A stretch of DNA of 64,000 bases from the NCBI GenBank assembly GCA_902559355.1, contig CACEHM010000002.1, positions 1 through 64,000 on the forward strand, given 5' to 3'. A program made the translations under genes and the position numbers. Below, one piece after another: positions 9,046-15,496 of this stretch (position 1 is its first letter; each line of letters opens with the position of its first letter). The notes beneath the pieces were generated by a model, which was given only the letters and a program-made list of their open reading frames with translations, was not told the DNA's origin and made no database searches. Origin of the DNA: an uncultured Gammaproteobacteria bacterium. Its GTDB lineage: Bacteria > Pseudomonadota > Gammaproteobacteria > GCA-002705445 > GCA-002716945.

Positions 9046-10377
9046 ATGATAGATAGTATTGCGAAAGCTTCGTCAGAAGGCGGTCTTGAGAAACCAACTA
9101 GGCACATAATAGATTGGAAGAACCCAGATTTCTTAGATGAAGATAAGTATGAAGAGGAGCTAAGAAGAGTCGCAGATGCATGTCATGGGTGTAGAAGATG
9201 TGTAAGTCTATGTAACTCATTTCCAACTCTTTTTGATCTTATAGATGAATCAGAAACTTTTGAAGTAGATGGTGTTCAATATAATCAATTTGAATCAGTA
9301 ATAGATGATTGTTACTTGTGTGATTTATGTTTCATGACAAAATGCCCTTATGTACCTCCACATGAATGGGAAATAGATTTTCCACATTTAATGTTAAGGG
9401 GCAAAGTAATTAAAAACTCAAAAAATAAAATATCTTTTAGAGATAAAGTCCTCACCTCAACGGATAAATTAGGACAAATATTCTCGAGAAAAGTTATCTC
9501 ATCTTTAGTAAATATTTTTAACAAGGTTAAATTATTTAGAAAAGTTCTAAGTAAATTATTTGGTATTCATGAAAATGCTAAACTACCACAGTTTGTCTCA
9601 AAGACGGCGAAACAACTTGGGTTATCAAATCAAGTTAGCGACTCTAAATACAAGATAGCTATATTTACGACTTGTTATCATAATTATAATGAGCCCGGTG
9701 TTATCAAAGATTTTTACGATATTTTAAAACATAACAATATTACTGTTGAAATAATAAAAGATGATAACTGCTGCGGTATGCCTAAACTTGAACTTGGTGA
9801 TATAGAACTAGTAGAAAAAATGATGAATAAAAATCTATCCAAATTTAAGAAATATGTTGATGATGGATATCTTCTAGTTGCACCGATTCCTTCATGCGTT
9901 CTCATGTATAAACAAGAACTACCCCTACTTTTTCCAGAAAATAAAGAATTATCGCTTGTATCCAAAGCCTTCAGAGACCCTTTTGAGTTTTTAAATCTTC
10001 TCAATAACGAAGGCACCCTCAATAAAGATTTTGACACAGAATTGGGTGATGTATCGTATCAAGTTGCCTGTCATCAGAGAGTACAAAATATTGGAATGCT
10101 GACCAAAAAAATCTTAGAATTAGTTCCTGGAACCACTGTAAATGCAATTGAAAGATGCTCGGGACATGATGGTACATACGGAGTTAAAGCTGAAACTCAT
10201 GAAATAGCAATTAAAATAGCTAAACCAATAACTAAGGTATTTAAGGAATCTAAGTTTGATAGCTTCACGAGCGACTGTTCCTTAGCTGCACATCATATTG
10301 AAAACTCTCTCGGGAATATGCAAGCACCAGAACACCCAATCAGTTTAATTAAAAAAGCTTATGGAATAAAAAAATGA
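9046..10377 (+). CDS. Two-[4Fe-4S], CCG-domain oxidoreductase (GlpC/HdrD-like)
   Basis: The 443-aa protein has two N-terminal ferredoxin-type clusters: C46, C49, C52, C56 (CHGCRRCVSLC) and C89, C92, C95, C100 (CYLCDLCFMTKC). These are followed by two CCG-type domains, one with DDNCCGMPKLELGD (about residues 241-254) and one with AIERCSGHDGTYG (about 364-376). This layout is that of GlpC and heterodisulfide-reductase D relatives, which pass electrons between quinones or flavoproteins and soluble partners. No membrane segment is evident. It starts with ATG after a GGGAAG ribosome site and overlaps the DUF3501 gene by 4 bp. The inferred role is electron supply to the rubrerythrin. Confidence 0.85.
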   Translation: MIDSIAKASSEGGLEKPTRHIIDWKNPDFLDEDKYEEELRRVADACHGCRRCVSLCNSFPTLFDLIDESETFEVDGVQYNQFESVIDDCYLCDLCFMTKCPYVPPHEWEIDFPHLMLRGKVIKNSKNKISFRDKVLTSTDKLGQIFSRKVISSLVNIFNKVKLFRKVLSKLFGIHENAKLPQFVSKTAKQLGLSNQVSDSKYKIAIFTTCYHNYNEPGVIKDFYDILKHNNITVEIIKDDNCCGMPKLELGDIELVEKMMNKNLSKFKKYVDDGYLLVAPIPSCVLMYKQELPLLFPENKELSLVSKAFRDPFEFLNLLNNEGTLNKDFDTELGDVSYQVACHQRVQNIGMLTKKILELVPGTTVNAIERCSGHDGTYGVKAETHEIAIKIAKPITKVFKESKFDSFTSDCSLAAHHIENSLGNMQAPEHPISLIKKAYGIKK

Positions 10378-10955
10378 AACTAAAAATTGAAGATTTACTT
10401 TCTTTGGAAGATTATGATGATCAAAGAGAAGTAATTAAAAAAGATCTAATCAATCATAAAAAAAATAGAACTGTCTCTATAGGGGAACATGTTATTTTAT
10501 TATTTGAAGACTACTCAACTATTAAATATCAAGTTCAAGAGATGCTTAGAATAGAAAAAATATTTAATAAAAAAGAAATACAAGAAGAGATTGATGCATA
10601 TAATCCTTTGATCCCTGACGGAGATAACTTAAAAGCAACAATGCTTATTATGTACCCTGATGTTGATGAGAGGAAAGTTATGCTATCTAAATTACATGGC
10701 ATTGAAAATAACATTTGGTTATCTTGCGGCTCTAAAAAGATTACCGCATTTGCTGATGAAGATCTTGAAAGAAGCACAGATAATAAAACATCTGCTGTTC
10801 ATTTTTTAAGATTTCAACTTGACCAAGATGAAATAACTGAATTTTTATCGAACGAAAAAATCAGTTTAGGGGTGAACCACAGTGAGTATAATCAGGAAAT
10901 TGAATTAGCATCAAGTAGTAGAGCTAGCTTAGTAAAGGATTTAAATAATAACTAG
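10374..10955 (+). CDS. DUF3501 family protein
   Basis: The 193-aa soluble protein resembles the DUF3501 family, which recurs beside rubrerythrin and CCG Fe-S genes in proteobacteria. The biochemical function is unknown. The N-terminal KIEDLLSLEDYDDQREVIKKD and the central segment FEDYSTIKYQVQEMLRIEKI are the parts I recognise. It contains a single Cys and no cofactor motif. It is translationally coupled to the preceding Fe-S gene (ATGA overlap) and ends 2 bp from the convergent regulator gene. A role in assembling or serving the Fe-S/di-iron pair is a guess from context only. Confidence 0.75.
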   Translation: MKLKIEDLLSLEDYDDQREVIKKDLINHKKNRTVSIGEHVILLFEDYSTIKYQVQEMLRIEKIFNKKEIQEEIDAYNPLIPDGDNLKATMLIMYPDVDERKVMLSKLHGIENNIWLSCGSKKITAFADEDLERSTDNKTSAVHFLRFQLDQDEITEFLSNEKISLGVNHSEYNQEIELASSSRASLVKDLNNN

Positions 10956-10957
10956 AG

Positions 10958-11356
10958 TTATTTATTTTTAACTTTTATCAAGAGCTCTGTGCTCTCTATT
11001 TCTAAAGTTTTTGGCAATTCAGGTAGTTCAGCGAATGTAACTCTGTTATGAGCTATATCAGTAAGTGTGCTCATTGTAGTGTTGTAGAGATGATGATGAT
11101 CTTCTAGATTCGTGTCATAAAACTTAAGTTCGTTGTCTATATTAATTGTTTTTAGCATTCCTTTGTCCTCCAATAGAGATAGCGTATTGTATACTGTAGC
11201 CATGGAGATATTCAACTTATTTTTATCAGCTAAATTTATTAAGTCTGCTGCAGTGAAATGTTGCTTTTTAGCAAAAATGAGATGAGCTAAATCGACCCTT
11301 TGTTTAGTAGGGGTTACATTGAGATCTCTATAAATTTTCTCGTATTTGGCTTCCAT
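10958..11356 (-). CDS. irr: Irr-like Fur-family transcriptional regulator
   Basis: The 132-aa winged-helix protein has the Fur-family core TPTKQRVDLAHLIF, a recognition-helix region SMATVYNTLSLLEDKGML and a dimer segment. Two features favour Irr over Fur: the histidine cluster EDHHHLYN (about residues 90-97), which in Irr binds heme or metal, and the lack of the CxxC zinc pairs of Fur, Zur and PerR. Irr normally represses iron-using genes when heme or iron is scarce. Its location beside an Irr-boxed rubrerythrin operon supports this. A TATAAT lies 6 nt upstream of the ATG, so the mRNA may be leaderless. The gene symbol is given by family resemblance. Confidence 0.75.
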   Translation of the reverse strand: MEAKYEKIYRDLNVTPTKQRVDLAHLIFAKKQHFTAADLINLADKNKLNISMATVYNTLSLLEDKGMLKTINIDNELKFYDTNLEDHHHLYNTTMSTLTDIAHNRVTFAELPELPKTLEIESTELLIKVKNK

Positions 11357-11362
11357 AGCTGC

Positions 11363-11368
11363 ATTATA
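11363..11368 (-). promoter_or_regulatory. -10 box of the Irr-like gene, leaderless position
   Basis: On the minus strand TATAAT ends 6 nt before the ATG at 11356. With normal initiation 6-8 nt after the box, transcription would begin at or beside the start codon. No Shine-Dalgarno fits in the gap. Confidence 0.5.
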
Positions 11369-11394
11369 ATATATTATTTATAAAAGCTTAATAA

Positions 11395-12282
11395 TTATTT
11401 ATAAGTTTTTTCTAATATACGATGTATGACCGATGAATCTGATTCGGAAAAACCTGTATTTTCAGCTTCATCCATTATTTTTTTTACCTCATTAAGACCT
11501 TTAAAATTTAGTCCTAAAGATCTCGTAAATGATTTAGCAATATTTAGGTCTTTGTTATGAAGTGACAATTTAAACCCAGGCTTGTAATCAGACTTTATCA
11601 TCCTTTCACCATGTATCTCTAGTATCTTACTATTAGCATAACCGCCTAGTAAAGCTTTCCTAATTACGTTGGGTTTAATTTTAGCCTTCACTGCTATACC
11701 TATAATTTGACTTATTGAGTTAATAGTTTGTGCTACTAATATTTGGTTACATAACTTGCATATTTGTCCTGAACCACTTCCTCCAATATATGTAATTTTT
11801 TTACCAAGCACCGAAAGTATAGGTTTAACTTTAATGAAGGCTTTCTTTTCACCCCCAGCCATTATGGATAGCTCACCAGAGATGGCACCAGCTTCACCAC
11901 CAGATACAGGAGCATCAATGAAAAAAGCTCCTTTTCTTTTCAAAGTAGCGCTTATATCTTTTGTTCCTTCAGGTGAAATAGTACTCATATCTACAACACA
12001 TGAATTTATCTTTAACTTATGCAATAATCCATTTTTTCCAATTACAACTTCTTTTACATCTTTTGTATTAGGTAAATTTGTAATTATTGTGTCTGCGTGT
12101 AATGGTAAGTCTTTAATTAATGGTACAAATATCCCCCCAATCTTACAAATCTCATTGATGATCTTTTTCTTTCGAGCAAAGAAGCTAACTTTATATCCGT
12201 CTCTGATTAGATTGACAACCATGGGCTTGCCCATAATACCTAAACCAATAAAACCAATCTTATTTTTTTTAGCTCTCTTCAT
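11395..12282 (-). CDS. NAD(P)-dependent beta-hydroxyacid dehydrogenase (HIBADH/GarR family)
   Basis: The 295-aa protein has the Rossmann motif GFIGLGIMGKPM at its N-terminus, the substrate-binding signature APVSGGEAGAISGELSIMAGG (split: APVSGGEAGA near residue 120) and the catalytic Lys in GSGQICKLCNQ. Family members reduce tartronate semialdehyde, succinic semialdehyde or oxidise 3-hydroxyisobutyrate; sequence alone does not decide. I place the start at ATG 12282 (MKRAKKNKIGFIG). An ATG at 12306 adds eight residues but would leave only 3 bp to divergent holA, and a TATATT box lies 7 nt before 12282. The Irr-like gene follows 38 bp downstream on the same strand. Confidence 0.8.
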   Translation of the reverse strand: MKRAKKNKIGFIGLGIMGKPMVVNLIRDGYKVSFFARKKKIINEICKIGGIFVPLIKDLPLHADTIITNLPNTKDVKEVVIGKNGLLHKLKINSCVVDMSTISPEGTKDISATLKRKGAFFIDAPVSGGEAGAISGELSIMAGGEKKAFIKVKPILSVLGKKITYIGGSGSGQICKLCNQILVAQTINSISQIIGIAVKAKIKPNVIRKALLGGYANSKILEIHGERMIKSDYKPGFKLSLHNKDLNIAKSFTRSLGLNFKGLNEVKKIMDEAENTGFSESDSSVIHRILEKTYK

Positions 12283-12296
12283 AGTGTCTAATATAG

Positions 12297-12302
12297 TATA
12301 AT
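12297..12302 (+). promoter_or_regulatory. -10 box of holA, leaderless position
   Basis: TATAAT ends 7 nt before the holA ATG at 12310, so the predicted transcription start coincides with the start codon. The -35 region is poor. The same short gap also has to serve the divergent dehydrogenase gene. Confidence 0.5.
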
Positions 12303-12309
12303 TCAACTT

Positions 12310-13275
12310 ATGATAGTTGATTATATTAAATTTAAAAAACTACCTTTATCATCGGAGATAGTATTGTTTTTCATACATGGCAATCCAAGGAACATCAGTA
12401 ATGAATTAGAGCATGATATTTTAAACTTTTATAAGAAACTTGACTACAAGCAGCAGAGTTATGTAATAGATGACGACTCTCAAACAGATGTTATAAATAA
12501 TAGCTATTTTGAACAGTCATTATTCGATGATAAAAAAATAATAACATTGAATATCGTATCAAATTCAATACCAAAAAATCTCAAGGTATTTATTGAAACT
12601 GTTATTACCAATAAAAATCAAAATAGAATTATTATTAAATTAGATAGGCAATCATCATCATTTAAAAATACAAAGTTTTATAAACATGTCGGCTCAAATT
12701 CGTGTTTGATTGAGATATATGAATTAAAGGGTAAGCTTCTTGAGCAGTGGGTTATTAATAAATGCAAAATAAATAAGATAAGTTACGATGATCAATTTAT
12801 AAGCAATTTAATTGAATTAAATTTCAATAATAGTCTGTCGATATCACAAACTATTTATCAAAAAAGCCTGATGGGTGTTATTGATGAGAGAGACACTGTA
12901 GAAAATTCTAAGTATGGAGAGTATGATTTAGTTGATACTTTATTAAATAAAGATTACCTTAGGTTTCTAAAAATCAGTAATTATCTTCAAAGCATAAATA
13001 CTCCGCTGACATATATTATTTTTTTGCTAAATTCTGAATTAGAAAAATTATACTTGATTCAACAATCAAAAAATAATAAACCATTTATCCCTCAATTCTT
13101 GCAAACAAAATATAGCGCAGCATCTACTAGGTATGGTCCTGACACCTTGCTGAATGCACTTAAAAATATCGTAAAATTAGATATAAATAGTAAATATAAT
13201 TCAAAAAATTCCAACTCATGGACAAGTTTTAATGATTTATTCTCAATTATAATGAATAATAATACGCAAGCATGA
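12310..13275 (+). CDS. holA: DNA polymerase III delta subunit
   Basis: This clamp-loader subunit opens the beta clamp at the replication fork. The 321-aa protein shows a divergent AAA+ fold: an N-terminal segment IVLFFIHGNPRNISNELEHD in place of a good P-loop, as in HolA, then IYELKGKLLEQWVINKCK and a helical C-terminal collar domain. It is slightly shorter than E. coli HolA (343 aa). Sequence similarity is weak, as usual for AT-rich members, and the call is supported by the location just before proA-nadD-rsfS, since holA and nadD are normally neighbours. It overlaps proA by 4 bp. Confidence 0.82.
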   Translation: MIVDYIKFKKLPLSSEIVLFFIHGNPRNISNELEHDILNFYKKLDYKQQSYVIDDDSQTDVINNSYFEQSLFDDKKIITLNIVSNSIPKNLKVFIETVITNKNQNRIIIKLDRQSSSFKNTKFYKHVGSNSCLIEIYELKGKLLEQWVINKCKINKISYDDQFISNLIELNFNNSLSISQTIYQKSLMGVIDERDTVENSKYGEYDLVDTLLNKDYLRFLKISNYLQSINTPLTYIIFLLNSELEKLYLIQQSKNNKPFIPQFLQTKYSAASTRYGPDTLLNALKNIVKLDINSKYNSKNSNSWTSFNDLFSIIMNNNTQA

Positions 13276-14537
13276 ATAAAGCTGACATAAAAAAATATAT
13301 AAAAGGTATTTGTGAGGCATCTCAGCGCGCAGCCATGGCAGCTAGATCACTTTCTAATATTCAACGTGTAATGATTATTAAAAAAGTTATTAATAATTTA
13401 AAAACTAATAATCAAACAATTATTAAGAAAAATTCAATCGATATTAAACTAGCAAAGCAAAATAACCTTTCAGATGCACTTATAGATAGACTTGTTATAA
13501 ACAGCAGTAGAGTTAAATCTATGATAAATGGACTCGAAGAAATAAATACAATACCAGATACACTCTATAAAAAAATCAATAAATCAAGACAATCTAGCGG
13601 AATAACTGTTGAGCAAATGAGAGTGCCTCTGGGAGTTATTGCTATGATTTACGAATCACGACCAAATGTCACGATTGATGCTGCAGGTTTATCTCTAAAA
13701 TCTGGCAATAGTATTATTCTAAGAGGAGGCAGTGAAGCTATAAATAGTAATTTGATATTAGCTAGTCTTATCAAAAAAGCTCTTCTTGAGAGCAAGGCAT
13801 CAACTGATATGGTTCAAATTGTTAAGACGATAGATAGGGTTGCTGTTAGTGAGCTTTTGAAAATGGACTCCTATATTGATGTTATAATACCTCGTGGAGG
13901 GAAAGGCTTAATTAAAAAAGTGGCAGAAGAATCTAAGATTCCAGTAATTAAGCATCTTGATGGCAATTGTCATGTATACATTGATAAAGATGCTGATTTT
14001 AAAACAGCAATGTCATGCACAATAAACTCTAAGACTCAAAGGTATGGTGTGTGTAATGCAGCAGAATCATTGTTAATTCATAAGAGTTTTCCAAAATCTT
14101 ATATCAAAGAAATTCTCTATACATTAGAAGAACATGAGGTTGAAATTAGAGGATGCAGTCAAACAAAGAAATTACATTCTAAGATTAAAAGCGCAAAGGA
14201 GTCTGATTGGTATGAAGAATATTTGAAACCAATAATATCTGTGAAAATTGTTTCGAGTATTGATGATGCGATATCACACATTGAAAAGTATGGAAGTAAA
14301 CATACTGAGGCTATAATAACAAAAAACAAAAATACTCAAGACAAGTTTCTTAGAGAGGTTGATTCTAGTTCTGTGATGGTAAATACTTCAACTCGATTTG
14401 CAGATGGATATGAATATGGATTAGGTGCTGAAATTGGAATTAGCACAGATAAAATACATGCTCGCGGACCAGTTGGACTAGAGGGATTAACAAATCTCAA
14501 GTATATTGTTAATAGCAAAGGAGTCATAAGAAATTAA
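13272..14537 (+). CDS. proA: Gamma-glutamyl phosphate reductase
   Basis: This enzyme reduces gamma-glutamyl phosphate to glutamate semialdehyde with NADPH, the second step of proline synthesis. The 421-aa length is typical. The catalytic Cys is in KTQRYGVCNAAES and the C-terminal signature VNTSTRFADGYEYGLGAEIG is present. It overlaps holA by 4 bp, and its stop codon overlaps the presumed ATT start of nadD. No proB is visible in the window. Confidence 0.96.
   Translation: MNKADIKKYIKGICEASQRAAMAARSLSNIQRVMIIKKVINNLKTNNQTIIKKNSIDIKLAKQNNLSDALIDRLVINSSRVKSMINGLEEINTIPDTLYKKINKSRQSSGITVEQMRVPLGVIAMIYESRPNVTIDAAGLSLKSGNSIILRGGSEAINSNLILASLIKKALLESKASTDMVQIVKTIDRVAVSELLKMDSYIDVIIPRGGKGLIKKVAEESKIPVIKHLDGNCHVYIDKDADFKTAMSCTINSKTQRYGVCNAAESLLIHKSFPKSYIKEILYTLEEHEVEIRGCSQTKKLHSKIKSAKESDWYEEYLKPIISVKIVSSIDDAISHIEKYGSKHTEAIITKNKNTQDKFLREVDSSSVMVNTSTRFADGYEYGLGAEIGISTDKIHARGPVGLEGLTNLKYIVNSKGVIRN
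14519..14535 (+). promoter_or_regulatory. Ribosome site and ATT start codon of nadD
   Basis: AGGAG at 14519-14523 (within AAAGGAG) sits 9 nt upstream of ATT at 14533-14535. In that frame a TAA stop lies at 14527-14529, and no ATG, GTG or TTG occurs before the essential motif GLYLGSFDPVHNAH. ATT is therefore the best start; ATC (14545) and ATA (14548) are the only other near-cognate options and are too far from the ribosome site. Confidence 0.7.
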
Positions 14538-15162
14538 ACAGCCTATCATAGGTTTATACTTAGGATCATTCGATCCTGTGCATAATGCTCATATAGACAT
14601 ACCATTGAAAATTAAGAGTCATTTCAAACTAGATAAAATTATCTATGTTCCGACAGGAACATCACCTGTAGGTAAAGCTTTTAAAGCTAATAAATCTGAT
14701 AGACTTAAAATGTTAGAAAATGTAATAGCCCAAGATAAGTCCCTAAGTATTGATGACTATGAATTGAAATCATCAGATATTTCATATTCCTTTAATACAT
14801 TGAAATACTTCAAAGAATTATATTCGCCAAACAAATTACGACTTATTATTGGTGAAGATAATTTTATGTCATTTACTAAGTGGTATAAATATAATGAAAT
14901 TATGAAGATAGTGAATATTGTAGTGTTGGTTAGGGATAATATTTTAAGATGTGATAACATGGGAGAGATAAAAATTTTACTTGAAGAGAATATTAATTTA
15001 TTTAATAAAGCTAAATGTGGGAAGATATATTTTTCTGAAAAACATAAATCAATTATCTCTTCGACAATGATCAGGGAACATGTCAGTAGGAATGAATCTA
15101 TTATGAATTACGTTTCTAATGAAAATAATAAATATATACTTGATAAAGGTTTGTATAAATGA
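14533..15162 (+). CDS. nadD: Nicotinate-nucleotide adenylyltransferase
   Basis: This enzyme adenylates nicotinate mononucleotide to deamido-NAD. The nucleotidyltransferase motif GLYLGSFDPVHNAH is encoded from 14551 on, so the first GTG (14578) cannot be the start because it would delete it. The second family motif appears as ISSTMIREHVS near the C-terminus. From the ATT at 14533 the protein has 209 residues, a normal length. The ATT overlaps the proA stop (ATTAA), and rsfS overlaps its end by 4 bp. AUU initiation in bacteria is known mainly for infC and pcnB, where it limits expression. Confidence 0.9.
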   Translation: MKQPIIGLYLGSFDPVHNAHIDIPLKIKSHFKLDKIIYVPTGTSPVGKAFKANKSDRLKMLENVIAQDKSLSIDDYELKSSDISYSFNTLKYFKELYSPNKLRLIIGEDNFMSFTKWYKYNEIMKIVNIVVLVRDNILRCDNMGEIKILLEENINLFNKAKCGKIYFSEKHKSIISSTMIREHVSRNESIMNYVSNENNKYILDKGLYK

Positions 15163-15494
15163 TGTTAAATGATGAGATAAATTCAATTTTAGAGGAACTT
15201 AAAGCTGAGGATATTATATCTTTAAATGTAAAAAATAAATCATCTGTGACTGATACTATGATTATAGCATCAGGAAGATCTACAAGGCATGTTAAGTCAA
15301 TATCAGATAATATAATAAAGAAACTAAAAAAAACAAAGGTTAAGCCTATAGGCATAGAAGGGTACTCAAAGTCAGAATGGATACTTATTGATTTTGGTGA
15401 CGTACTAGTTCATGTCATGCATCCTGAAACAAGAGAATTTTATTCTCTTGAAAAGCTATGGGACGAAAGCTTAAATAATGAAAATATGATTTAA
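15159..15494 (+). CDS. rsfS: Ribosomal silencing factor RsfS
   Basis: This small factor binds uL14 and blocks subunit joining in stationary phase or starvation. The 111-aa protein has the DUF143 pattern: VTDTMIIASGRSTRHVKSISDNI, then GIEGYSKSEWILIDFGDVLVHVM and HPETREFYSLEKLW (each quoted piece is a conserved block). The nadD-rsfS order is standard. rlmH, the usual next gene, is missing here; an AsmA/YhdP-like gene follows after 2 bp. Confidence 0.94.
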   Translation: MMLNDEINSILEELKAEDIISLNVKNKSSVTDTMIIASGRSTRHVKSISDNIIKKLKKTKVKPIGIEGYSKSEWILIDFGDVLVHVMHPETREFYSLEKLWDESLNNENMI

Positions 15495-15496
15495 AT

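Noticed and set aside
11756-12301. 181-codon plus-strand frame
   Set aside because: It is antisense to the beta-hydroxyacid dehydrogenase with intact family motifs; the Pro-rich translation is typical of shadow frames.
14578-15162. GTG at 14578 as the nadD start
   Set aside because: It would cut through the nucleotidyltransferase motif GSFDPVHNAH, removing essential residues; it has no ribosome site.
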